Below, in pieces: positions 45,799 through 58,076 of a DNA stretch of 64,000 bases. Position numbers and translations under genes: made by a program. Position 1 is the first letter of the stretch. Every line of letters begins with the position of its first letter. The stretch comes from Podospora pseudoanserina (taxonomy: Eukaryota > Ascomycota > Sordariomycetes > Sordariales > Podosporaceae): assembly GCF_035222485.1 (NCBI RefSeq), contig NC_085924.1, forward strand, positions 1,178,001-1,242,000, read 5' to 3'. The notes under the pieces are model-generated. The model was given only the letters and a program-made list of their open reading frames with translations. It ran no database searches and was not told the DNA's origin.

Positions 45799-46795
45799 TA
45801 ACGTGCGTGATAAGCGAGTGACACAGACAAGCGAGCGACACACTTTCCACCACAACACAACACCTCCACCTTCAACATCACTTTCTTCCACAACACAATA
45901 TAACCTCACCATCAAAAGAAGGCAGGCTTATTATGGCCCTTCAAGCTCTCGAAAAAGATAAAGATCTGAGTTTACGAGCTGCAGCTAACGTCTATAATAT
46001 TGCTTTTAAAACCCTTACGCGCCGACGCGCCGGTACACCTGTACGACGCAATATTCTAGCTAATTCACGTAAGCTTACGGATCTAAAGGAGTAAACGATT
46101 ATTTAATATATTATTAAGCTATATATACGAGCTTTTCCATCAAAAATACGTAGTATGGAAGATATAGCTAATTAACTACTATACGTACGCGACGCGCCTC
46201 CTATTAGCGTATAGTAGGCTTATAACTTCGTTAAGCGCTAGCTATAGCTCCGTATACGTTTTACGCGTAGATACGACTATTAGAGAGCTAAATACGAAGA
46301 TCTAAAGGTCGTTACCGAGTAGTTTATACTTATACGGAATACTAAAGCTAAGTATAGTATTATAAATAACGATATTTATAACTTCGACGAGACTAGGTTT
46401 ATAATAGGTATTATTTTCGCGGGTATAGTAGTTATAACTTTTAATAGCCGTAGTAAAGCGAAACTAGTCTAGCTTAGTAACCGCGAATAAGTAACGGTAA
46501 TCCAGGGAGTTAATACCTTCGGTTAGGCTATCCCTCTTTTTATTATTTTAATTACGTAGTATTACTTTATTAATTAATATACCGAGTGTAACTTACCGTT
46601 TACTTAGCGTATTATAATTACCGATAATAACTACATTATTAATCCGGTAAACTTAAATTAAATCAAGTACTTTAATTATTATACGGTGCCCCGGATAAAA
46701 AGTAAATACCGGTTATTAATCCTCGACGACTACGAAAGCTACTACTCGACCGAATTCGAGCGCTATTACTAGTAAAATAATATTATTACGCTTTA

Positions 46796-48656
46796 ACGTA
46801 CATTATCAGCGAGTGACCCATATCAGCGAGTGACCCACTTTCTACGCGACGCGACATCTTTGCACTTCACAACAACTTTCCTCTACCATCCAAAATGCCC
46901 ACTACTTCAAACGAAAGCCAGATAATCTTAGCCCTCCAAGCTCTTCAAAATGACGAGAATCTAAGCGAACGAGCTGCAGCTAAAATTTACGGAGTCGACC
47001 GTAAAACACTAGGGCGTCGCCGCATCGGCAAGCCTGCACGACGCGATATAACACCTAATTCGAAGAAGCTCACTTAATCAGAAGAGGAGGCTATTGTCCA
47101 ATACATTATTGAGCTATGTGCGCGAGCTTTTCCACCCAGATTGCGTGGTGTGGAAGATATGGCCAACCAACTGCTACGCGTACGCGATGCGCCCCCTGTC
47201 GGCAAGCTCTGGGTATATCGATTTGTTAAACGCTAACCAGAGCTCCGTACGCGCTTTACGCGTAAATACGACTACTAGAGGGCCAAATGCGAGGATCCAA
47301 AAGTTATTAGCGAGTGGTTCGCGCTTATACGGAACACTAAGGCCAAGTACGGTATTGTAGATGACGATATCTATAACTTCGACGAGACTGGGTTTATGAT
47401 GGGTATTATCTTCGCGGGTATGGTAGTTACGACCTTAGACGGCCTTAGTAAGGCGAAACTGGCCCAGCCTGGCAACCGCGAATGGGCAACGGTAATTCAG
47501 GGAGTCAATGCCCTCGGCTGGGCCATCCCTCCTTTTATTATCTTAGCCGCGTAGTACTACCTTGCTAACTGGTATACCGAGTGTAACCTACCGTCCACCT
47601 GGCGCATCGTAACTACCGATAATGGCTGGACTACCAATGCGGTAGGCCTAGATTGGATTAAATACTTCGACTATTATATAGCGTCCCGTATAAAGGGCAA
47701 ATACCGGTTGTTAATCCTCGACGGCTACGAAAGCTACTACTCGACCGAATTCGAGCGCTACTGCTAGTAGAATAACATTATTACGCTCTGTATGCCTCCA
47801 CATTCCTCCCACCTCCTCCAGCTACTCGATGTTGGCTGCTTTGGGCCGCTAAAACAGGCGTACGGCCGCTAGATCGAGGACTTAATGCGCATGCATATCA
47901 ACCACGTAAGTAAGCTCGAGTTCCTCTGTGCCTTCCGCGAGGCCTTTTACGCCTCTATAACGGAGAAGAATATATAGGGTGGCTTTGCAGGTGCTGGCCT
48001 TATATTATACGATCCAGAGAAGGTGCTTTTTAAGCTAGATGTAAAGCTTCGTACGCTAACACCTCCAAACTCACGGCCCGGCACTGCATAACCTTGGGTC
48101 TCCCAAACACCATACAACCCTCGAGAAGCCAATTCACAGTTAACGCTTATTAAGACTCGCATTGCTAACCATTAAAATAGCTCTCCGACTTTAATGTTGG
48201 CTGCGGTAGACTAGCTTACTAAGGGTACAACAGCTATAATGTACTAGGTGGCTCTCCTTCGTGTAGAGATCTCGTCGCTCCGTAAGGCCAATGAGGCATT
48301 AAGCAAATGCCGGAGAGCTAAAAAAACACGCGTAAGGCTTGGAGGGTCACTTACTGTACAAGAGGCACAGGATCTACTGGATCAGAAGGCCGTGGATAGG
48401 GAGGGAGTGTAAGAAACGTAGCCGGAAAGTAGTAATGTAGGGGGCTCGTACGAAGGTTCGGTGCTGTAGTGTGCGCGGCAAGCCTGGCCATAATGCGCGC
48501 ACTTGCTAGGAGGCTGCAGAAGCATCTGATTCAGCTGTTTCTGATGTAATTATAGTTAATTCCTTATGTTGATGTGGTATAATTGAGGATGGTTTGTTAG
48601 GGTGTGGTGGGAGGTGGGTCACTCGCTGATATGGGTCACTCGCTAATAATGTACGT
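46796..48656 (+). mobile_element. pogo/Fot-type DNA transposon (copy B), inserted in copy A
   Basis: 1,861 bp with 43 bp TIRs (one mismatch) starting ACGTACATTATCAGCGAGTG and flanked by TA at 46794-46795 and 48657-48658. Each TIR contains ATCAGCGAGTGACCCA twice. The transposase runs from the ATG at 46895: HTH (LSERAAAKIYGVDRKTLGRR), then the DDE-type catalytic blocks IYNFDETGF, TTDNGWTTN and LLILDGYESYYSTEFE, the HSSHLLQ block, and a C-terminal coiled part (ISSLRKANEALSKCRRAKKT). The frame is broken by about a dozen TAG/TAA codons, many at sites expected to be CAG or TGG, so RIP is the likely cause. It is much less altered than copy A. Excision from A's sequence joins A perfectly at one TA. 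It cannot code for an active transposase. Confidence 0.92.
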
Positions 48657-49268
48657 TATATACTTCTATACTCCTCTTACCTCCTTTAGCTACTCGATAT
48701 TAGCTGCTTTAGGCCGCTAAAATAGGCGTACGGTCGCTAGATCGAGGACTTAATGCATATATATATTAATTATATAAGTAAGCTCGAGTTCCTTTATACT
48801 TTTCGCGAAGCTTTTTTCGCCTCTATAATAGAAAAGAATATATAAAGTAGCTTTATAGGTATTAGCCTTATACCGTACGATCTAAAGAAGGTACTTTCTA
48901 AGCTAAATATAAAGCTTCGTATACTAATACCTCTAAACTTACGGCCCGGTACTATACAACTTTAGGTCTCCTAGATACTATATAACCCTCGAGAAGCTAA
49001 CTTACAATTAACGTTTATTAAGATTTATATTATTAACTATTAAAATAGCTCCCCGACTTTAATACTAACTACGGTAAACCAGCTTACTAAGGGTATTACG
49101 GCTATAATATATTAGGTGGCTCTTCTCCGTATAGAGGTCTCTTCGTTACGTAAGGCTAATAAAGAGCTTAGTAAGAGACGGAGAGCTAAAAAAATACGTA
49201 TAAGGTTTAAAGGGTCACTTGCCGTATAAGAGGCACAGGATCTACTAGATCAGAAGGCTATAGGTAAG

Positions 49269-49672
49269 TGTCACAGTTCTGGAAGACAGTGGGGCCACGA
49301 GGGACTAATCAAGACTGGACCGCGCCGTCGAGCGGGGCTCACGGTTTAGAAGGGCAACGGACTAATAAGATAGGGACCGGGGACCGCGGTGGAGCTCACG
49401 GTCCACGGTCCGGTATCGGTTAATCAGGAGCGGACCAAGGACCGTCTATAAGTTAACGGTCTACGGTCCACGGGTCTATATATACGGAGGAACTAGCCGG
49501 CGTAAATAGATAGTTCCGTAGTATATAATATAAATTATAATCATTAATATTTAAACTATTATAATAGAGATAAGCCGTTATTATATATTATTTAGCTATA
49601 CCGGACTAAGATTATTTAAAAGTACTTTTAATTAATATCCCTTTTAGAGGTTCTAAATAGGAGTTCGTTATA
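49269..49672 (+). repeat. 5' LTR of the Gypsy-type fossil
   Basis: 404 bp, matching the 3' LTR along its whole length with mostly transition differences. It contains clustered inverted/direct GGTCCACGGTCC-like words and a TATATATA stretch that may be the old promoter. Confidence 0.88.
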
Positions 49673-52600
49673 CGTTATATACTTACTTTAACTTTATTAT
49701 AAATAAGTTAAAGACGTCTTTTTATTACTATAGCCGGACTTAAGAATATTTAGATGGGAAACGTCCTGCTTAACCTAAGTACCGAAGGACCTTTTAAATA
49801 TATACCCTTTACCGTAAAGTAGGTTATTAAGCGCCTTAAAGAACTCGAGGACGAGGCTTAGTAAACCCGGAAATAGATTTTCGTTATCTCGATTATATTT
49901 AAATTAATTATTAAGTTCCCGGTACCGGAGCGCTATAAAGGAAAAAAAACCGAGTTTAAAAGGTTCTTAATTTAACTTAAAACTTATTTTTATTAATACT
50001 TAAATTAGTTTATTAACGAAAAGTTAAAAGTAATTTTCGCGGTTATTAGACTTAAAGATAGAGCTTTTGCGTAATTCGAATTTATTTTCGATAATTATTA
50101 TAAGTAAAAGCAAAAGTATTAAGAGAAGATTACCGTAGAGTACTTCGAGAGTTACCGTATTTTTAAGGCTAAGCTTAAAAAAGTATTTAAGGAATATAAT
50201 AATGTAAAGCGCGCGTAGGGAAGGCTTTTAAGCCTATATTAAATACGTTTAGCGGTTAATTATATAATTTAATTTAAAATTAATAGTTTATATAATATTA
50301 TTAACGATAAAGGATTAATATAATTTTTTTATTATAGCCTTAAGGAAAAGGTAAAGGATAAATTATATAAAGAATTAAGGCCCGATACTATCGATAAATA
50401 TATTATTATAATTATATAGATCGATAATCGGTAATTCGAATATTATATAGAAAAAAGGAATTACGGTAAAGGTATTTACGGTAATAATTATAAAGGATAT
50501 TTTAATAATAACCGTTTTAACGATAAGCGTAAGCGGAAATACTTTAATATTAGTTACTCCGGTACTATATATTTAGGACCGATAAACGTCGACGCTATAT
50601 AATAATAAAGGCTATAAGGCCGGAATTAAAATAAAAATAACTTTAAATATTTTAATTACGGTAAAATAAAATATTTTAAAAAGGATTATAAAGTACTTAA
50701 ACGGTTCGGATAAAAAAAGGAAATTATATTAATTACTATATTAAGGAGATTAAGGGTAATAAAGGTAGTAACTATTAGGTATTAGTAAGGTAGAGCGGTA
50801 AGCTCCGAAAAAGACTTTAATTAATATACTTAATAAAAAAATATAAAGTTTTAAAAGGTAAAGGAAGCCCTAAAAAGGTTAAAGGTAAAGTATAAAGAAA
50901 GAGATTTTTAAATATAAATATTATAGGATTAATTAATATAGATTGCTATAGAAGTTATTTCGGAGGTCGTTAAAGATAAAGGTCTTACGTAAGGACCTAT
51001 TAGGTAAACGATATTAAAAAAGTAATATAATAAATATAAAATTATTATTTTATAAAATATATTATAGCTTATAAAGCTCTTATATAAAAGTTAAAAAAAG
51101 TATTAGAAAAATAAAAAGGTCGTTAATATTAAAATTATAAAGTTATTAAAAAATATATTAATATTTATATAGTATATATCCTATAAAGGAAATATAGTAT
51201 AGCTTTATTTTAAATATCCGGAATATTAAAAAGTACTTTAATTTTAATATATTATATATAAATATATAAAGTATTATTAAAGTAAGTCGTTATATAGTTA
51301 TTAGCCGGTACGTAAAGTAAGTAAGGAAAGTAAATTATAATTAATTAAAAGGATTATAGCCCGATAGGAAAAGGCTTAATAAAAGGACTTAAACGATTAT
51401 ATTTTATAAAAGGTTTAAAACCCGATTAAATTAAAGGATAGCCTTTAGGTTATATAAATTATACTAAAGTATATAAAATATTACGTTAAATATATAAATA
51501 ATTAAAATATAAACGATAATATATATTTATAAGAAAAAATAATATTAAAATAGTATTTAAGCTTAGACTACGCTATATATTTATAAGAAAAGGTTAAACG
51601 ATATTATTAAGCTAAAATGCTTAAAACTAAATAAAAAAATTATTATTAAGCGTAAATATAAAAAAATATTAAAAACGGAAGATAAAAGGAAATTAGGTAA
51701 ATATAATTAAAAGACTTTATATTATTAAATAACCTAAAATAAAAAAACGCTTTTAAACGATATAACCGCTTAGGAAATAACTTACGACCTTTCGCGGGAG
51801 CTATTAACTTTTAACGGACTACGAACGATACTTTCGAAAATATTAACGTAAGGCGAAGGTATAGGATAACGATCCGGCGCTTATTAATAAGGTTATTACT
51901 ATATAAGGAGGAAATAAGAAAAATAAATACCTTTAGCTTATTATATAATAAAGAGATCTTTAGGTAATAGTATTAGTAAACGGTAATGTAAAAACGAATT
52001 TAATTTCGCTATAGTTTATATATTAGGTTTATATATTATAAAAGAAAAAAAAGGAATAAATAATTATATAAAGTTTATTTCTTATATAAAAGGTTTATAG
52101 GAAAATACTATCCCTAGATATTATAGTCGAAGGAAAAACGATATTAATTATATTTAATATTATAAATATAAAATCCTTAAAAAATATAATCTTAAAATAA
52201 CTATAATATAAAAACTATAATCTAAATATCAATTAGAGGGATAATAACTATTTATAATTAAGAAAGCTTTAAAAGTATTTAATTAACGATAAAAGATTAA
52301 AAGTACGTATAAAATAAAGTATAGGACGAATACCTTTTACGGTATTACCGTAAAGAGTATAAAAAGTAATAATATATTTTATCGATATAGGCGGTAAGAT
52401 TAAAGAAATAAGGTTAATAACGTTAGTAAAAATATCGGAGGTTAATAAATATATTTACTATAATAACGTAAAGAAAAATAAGAAAAAGGCGGTACCGGTA
52501 GAATATCGAGGATATTTAGCTTTTACGGCTAAGTATTTAAAGGGGCTTTTAAAATAAGGACCGTAGGACTACGAAATTAAATTAAAAAAAGAAATTAAAC

Positions 52601-55600
52601 TATAGTTATTTAAAGTTTATTATACTAACGATAAGTAAAGTAAAGAGTTACGGAAGTATTTAAACGAAAATTTAAAGAAAGGATATATTAAGGAATTTAT
52701 ATTATTAATAAGATACCCTATATTTTTCGTACTAAAAAAGGATAATAACTTACGACTATATATAAACTATTATTAGCTAAATAACGAGACGATGAAAAAT
52801 AGTTACCTGCTACCGTTAATATCTAAATTATAAAGTTAATTAGTAAGGGCGCGATACTTTATACGCTTAAATATATCTATCAGGTATACCTATATATAGA
52901 TTAAGGAAAGAAACGAATAAAAAATTACGTTTCGTATACCTTATAGTTATTTCGAGTATTTCGTAATATTATTTAGGCTAATTAATACGTTTATAACGTT
53001 TTAATTTCTCGTTAATTATATAATACGGAAGTACTTCGATAAAATAATAATATATTATTTCGACGACGTTTTTATTTATTTACGTACTTTAAAGGAGTAT
53101 AAGCGGTACGTACGAGAAATACTTAATATATTATATAGAACCGGACTTTTAATTAATAAAGAAAAAAGCGAGTTCCACGTATAGAAAATAGTATATTTAA
53201 GATATTTAATATTATTAAGTAAGGTTTATATAGAACCGGGGAAAATTATAATAATAAAGGACTAGCTTACGCCGTAATTATAAATATACGTTAAAGAATT
53301 TTTAAAGTTTATAAATTTTTATCGGATATTTATTTAGGACTATATAAGTATTATAAAGCTATTTAATTACTTAATTAAAAAGGATATAGAATTCCGGTAG
53401 GGGTAGAAAAAAGAGTAAGCCTTTTAGAAATTAAAAAAAGTTATTTTAAAGGACCCGGTATTTAAATTACTAAACTCTAGTTAATTATTTAAGGTCGAGG
53501 TAAATATATTAGACTATACTATTAGTAGATAATTAAGGTAGCGAGACGATAATAGTAAACTATATCCGGTAACTTTTTTTTTGAAAAAGCTTAATAAAGT
53601 ATATTAAAATTATTTAATTTATAATAAAGAATTATTTACTATTATCGAAGCGTTTAAGGAGTAGAGGCTATATTTTAATAGTACTAAATATAAAGTATAG
53701 ATCTATATGGATTATAAAAATCTATAGTACTTTATTATTACGAAGGTTCTTAACGCCCGGTAAATATAATAGTTAGAGTTTCTTTCGGAATTTAATTTTT
53801 AAATTAACTATAAAAAGGGTTCGGAAAATATTAAAGTAAATATATTTAGCCGGCGAACCGACTACTATTAAGATATATCTAGAAAGTTATTACTATTATT
53901 TAAAGAAGCGCTAAATAGTACCTTTAAATATTTATTATAGCTATAAATAAAGTATTATATAATATATCGCGAAAAAACTATTTTTAATAAATATTAAAGG
54001 AAGTTAAGTAACGATATTATAAAGTAATATTAATAGGAAAAGCTAAAGCTATAAAATATCTAGAAAAATAATTAAAGAAAATTATAGTATAAGAACCGAA
54101 TATATATAAGGTTAGGTAATAAAATAATATTAATAATAAAGATTTATATATTAAAGCTCGGAAGATATATAGGTATCGCTAAAACTATAAAAAAAATTAA
54201 GTAATACTTTAATTAATTAAGGATTAAGGATAACGTTAAGGAAACTATTTAGTTATACTATATATACGAAAGAACGAAGATTATAAAATATAAATTTTAT
54301 AGATTTTTAAAGCTATTACCGGTAATAAAACGGCTATAAAGTTTAATTATAATAAACTTTATTATTAAATTACTAAAGTTTAAAGATACGGTAACCGGCG
54401 TTAAGTATAATAATATATTAACGGTAGTCGATAGGCTTACTAAATAAGTATATTTCTTATTTTATAAAAAGACTTAGTCGGTAAAATAATTAGCGGATAT
54501 AATATTATAATATATTATATTAATATATATATAACTAAAGGAGTTTATTATAAACCGTAATATTAAATTTATATTAAAGTTCTAAAAAACGTTAATAATA
54601 AAACTAAAGGTAATAAATAAAGCGTTTTCGGCCTATTACCTTTAGACGAACGGTTAAATAGAATAGCTTAATTAAATTATAAAATAGTATTTACGGAATT
54701 ATATTAATTTCGAGTAAAACGATTAAGTTAAATTATTATTTACGGTATAATTAATATATAATATATCGCTAATTAAAACGATTAAAGCTATACCGTTTTT
54801 CGCGAACTTCGATTATAAGGTAAATTTACGGTAAAGATTTACGATTAAAATATTTAAGGTTAGGGTTAAGGTAAATAAAATATATATATTTTATAATAAG
54901 TTTAAATAAAAATTAAAGTTTATAAGGGAAAAAATACGGAAATATTATAATATTAAAAGGCTCGAGGGACCTCGCCTTAAGGGAAGGAATATAGTATTCC
55001 TTTCTATATATAATTATATATTAAAAAATTTAGTAAAAAGCTAAATTATAGAAAAGTAAGACTATTTAAGGTTAAAAGAAAGATATCGGAGACGGTATTC
55101 GAATTAAAGCTACTTAGTATAATACGTTTATAGTTATATATCTTTTATATTTTACTTTTAAAACCTATATTATATATAAGTAAGGTTAATATATAAGTAA
55201 TAACGGAAAATAAAAAAGAAAAGTATAATATAGAAAAAATATTAAATTTATAGTTTAATAAAGGCTAATTAAAGTATTTAATTAATTAATTAAAATATTT
55301 AACTATAAATAATTTATAGGAATTATAAATATACTTTAATTACTTAAATAAATAAAAAAAATTCTATTAACGATATTTAGATTAACTAAAACTTAAATAA
55401 ATAAAAAGATTTGGCTTTAGTTTATAGCTAAATAGTTATAAAACGGAGCTAAAAGAACCTCGACGGAAGTTAAATCCGCGTTTTCGACGTAATAATCGAC
55501 GTATTATATATTATACTACGAGATTAAAAGGTATAAAGGAGATTAAATATAAATAATATTATACGTTTTAGGTATTTTAGGAAGTAAAAGGCGCGTTATT

Positions 55601-56318
55601 AATAGTATTTAGCGTAGTTAGGAAGGAAGGACCGGCTACGCTAGAATCGAAGGAAAGGTCGGAGGGCCAGTCTAGGCCTAAAGAAGGATCTAGGGCGTAA
55701 GGAGATTACGGAACGGTATTTTAGGCGGCGTCCGGCCGCGCAGGAGTACCCGGCGAAAAAGCAGGAGGCGCTATAGCGGCAGACTACGCTACCTAGGCAT
55801 CCTCCTTTTAAATATTCCGCGCGAAGAGGCGCTCTTTACGTACGCGAAGAGAGCGATATATTTATTTTACCCGGATAAGCTTAATAGTTAATTACGAAAG
55901 TTAATCTTTAAGCTTTTATTCCTTACGCTTAAGTTTATTCTACTCTTTTATCGTTCGGGTTATTATAAAACGATTAATTACGGTATAGGAAGAAAAGGAA
56001 AATCTATTTATAGGTAAAGCTAATATTAAATCTATTATATAAGATCTTACGGCGTACGTACTTAGCGTACCGTAAGGACTTAAGGGCTATAATATAAAGG
56101 GATTCGGTAATAAAATAGGTAAAATACGGTATTACAGTAAAATTACGGCGGCGGATTTAAAAAAAAAAAGGTAAAGGCCTATTTAATTTTATAATAACGT
56201 TTTTATATACGGTTAGATATAATAAAAATAAAGAAAAAAGGGGAGGAAAAACCTATAATATAATTAGTAGTAAAAGAAGATTAGGCCGTAGAAGTTTCGG
56301 CTTAAAGAGGGAGTATTA

Positions 56319-56722
56319 TATTACGGTTCTAGAAAACAGTGGGGCTATAAGGGACTAATTAAGACTAGACCGTACCGTCGAGCGGGACTTACGGTCTAGA
56401 AAGGTAACGGACTAATAAAATAGTGACCGGAGACCGCGGTAAGGCTTACGGTCCACGGTCCGGCATCGGCTAATCAGGAGCGGACCGAGGACCGTCTATA
56501 AATCAACGGTCCACGGTCCACGGGTCTATATATATAGAGGAACTGGCCGGCGTAAATAGATAGTTCCGTAGTATATAATATAAGTTATAATCGTTAGTAT
56601 TTAGACTATTATAATAAAGACAAGCCGTTATTATACACTATTTAGCTATACCGGACCAGGATTATTCAGAAGTGCCTTCAACCAATGTCCCTTTCAGAGG
56701 TTCTGGATAGGGGTTCGTCATA
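56319..56722 (+). repeat. 3' LTR of the Gypsy-type fossil
   Basis: 404 bp partner of the 5' LTR. Its last 80 bp or so look less altered than the rest of the element. Confidence 0.88.
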
Positions 56723-57029
56723 GTAAGTAGGTAATCCAGGAAAATCAATAAAGTAATGGTAGTATAGGGGGGTCTCGTACGAAGACTCAGTGCTGTAGTA
56801 TATACGGCAAGCCTAGCTATAATGCACGAATTTACTAGGAGGCTACAGAATCATCTGATTTATTTATTTCTAATTTAGTTATTATAGTTTCCTAATATTG
56901 TGGTTATATAATTGAGGATAGTTATGGTGGGGTGGTGGAAAGTGTGTCGCTCGCTTGTCTGTGTCACTCGCTTATCACGCACGTTAGGTAAATAACGTTA
57001 TTAGAACGTTTACATAACATTTGATATTG

Positions 57030-57120
57030 TTAGAAAGCTTAGGCAATGGTATTAGAAAGTTTAAATAGTTTTACTAGAAAGCTTAATAACGTTGTTTGAA
57101 AGTTGAAATATGGTCTCTAG
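57030..57120. repeat. Imperfect 20-24 bp tandem repeat beside the transposon nest
   Basis: Four to five diverged units of TTAGAAAGCTTAA-like sequence (TTAGAAAGCTTAGG, TTAGAAAGTTTAAA, CTAGAAAGCTTAAT, TTGAAAGTTGAAA). It lies about 45 bp outside the right end of copy A. Confidence 0.55.
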
Positions 57121-57259
57121 AAACCCTAGATAAAGTCTTTCAAAAGGTTAAACAATATGTATGGAGGGCTGGGGTATCATATATTGGAAGCTAAGACAAT
57201 ATGTAGAACTCCCCCCTGATTGTCAGACCCACACTCTGGATTGCTCTTGATTAAAGCTT

Positions 57260-58076
57260 TTGTTGGTATTTCACACAGTCTTTAAGGCTTCGAGGTTTCT
57301 TTTCCTGTTGCCTAGATTTTCTCACATCGTCATCAGTTTTCACCTAATTTCTGCTTCACTTTTGCCGCCGGTGGCCGTCTCCCAATCAGTGATACTCCTC
57401 CGACTCCATCAACTGCTCAACCAGGACTCTGATGACAGTCTCCGGGACCGTAACATGCGTCTTGATATCATCGGAAGTTTCCCTGACGGGATGTGTAGGA
57501 AGCCAGCACGGAGTGGCTCACGCCGGCACAGACACATAGCCAGCGACGAGTATAGCTCTGACTCGCAAAAGGACGACCCCGCGTTGTTTGGCCGCCCAGA
57601 TGATGGTTCTGTGAGGAGTTATCTTGGTTGATGGATCACTGAAAACCGCCGCAATTGGACATTACCGCCCCCACCGCCCGTGAGTTCCCTTCCAACGGCT
57701 CGCTAGGCGGCATGCTTCCAATCTCGCGCCATCTTATCTCATCGTCCACCTCACCTGACGATGCCTAGACTTAAATTTTATATCATGGAAAAAAGCGGCA
57801 ACTATTCCCCCAATACGGCCACGCAAGCACAGCCCTTCCCCCGCCTTACTCATCTGCGACTTGTCTTTTCCAGAGTTCTGCGTACCGGCCATTGTGCTTC
57901 TCTTCACCACATTTCCCATCGCACTGTTCCTCGAGGAGCGTATCACGCTGTGTATGCCGCATCGCGTATCTTCGGTATGTTCCTTTCTTAGGATTCCCTT
58001 CTCCCTTCCGCTCGCACTCTGGAATCATTCGCATACCAACCAACATTACCGACTACAGTTCAGGCCATCCTACATC
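57260..58076. other. Upstream region of the beta-lactamase-like pseudogene
   Basis: ORFs at 57260-57631 and 57761-58000 have hydrophobic stretches, and 57861-58070 is in frame with the pseudogene. It may include a lost 5' exon or promoter. No firm gene. Confidence 0.4.

Larger units (their letters stand above)
49269..56722 (+). mobile_element. Ty3/Gypsy-type LTR retrotransposon, heavily decayed fossil
   Basis: 7,454 bp inserted in the 3' part of pogo copy A, flanked by a 5 bp duplication GTAAG (49264-49268, 56723-56727). The two LTRs are 404 bp each. A purine-rich tract precedes the 3' LTR. The internal region is extremely AT-rich with CpA/TpG largely absent, a strong RIP mark. In order on the plus strand one can still make out a gag-like part (about 49.75-50.7 kb), a reverse transcriptase core (about 52.7-53.3 kb), an RNase H part (about 53.4-53.8 kb) and an integrase part (about 54.1-54.8 kb). 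The RT-RNase H-integrase order places it in Ty3/Gypsy. It is broken throughout with a very large number of breaks and codes for nothing. Age cannot be taken from LTR divergence because RIP inflates it; it is younger than copy A. Confidence 0.88.
45801..56984 (+). mobile_element. pogo/Fot-type DNA transposon (copy A), host of two nested insertions
   Basis: The outer element of the nest. Its terminal inverted repeats are a perfect 53 bp pair starting ACGTGCGTGATAAGCGAGTG, at 45801-45853 and 56932-56984, flanked by a TA duplication (45799-45800, 56985-56986). Each TIR holds an AAGCGAGYGACAC motif twice. Its transposase begins near 45933 (MALQALEKDKDLSLRAAANV), a Psq/CENP-B-type helix-turn-helix as in Tc1/mariner pogo elements. 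The frame is soon ruined by C-to-T/G-to-A changes typical of RIP. Its own parts are 45801-46795, 48659-49268 and 56728-56984. Removing the pogo copy B (1,861 bp plus TA) and the LTR element (7,454 bp plus 5 bp) leaves 1,862 bp, essentially the size of B. It is dead. Confidence 0.9.

Noticed and set aside
49269-56722. Possible protein genes within the AT-rich tract
   Set aside because: All protein-like text there belongs to the decayed Gypsy-type fossil; no open host gene is present.
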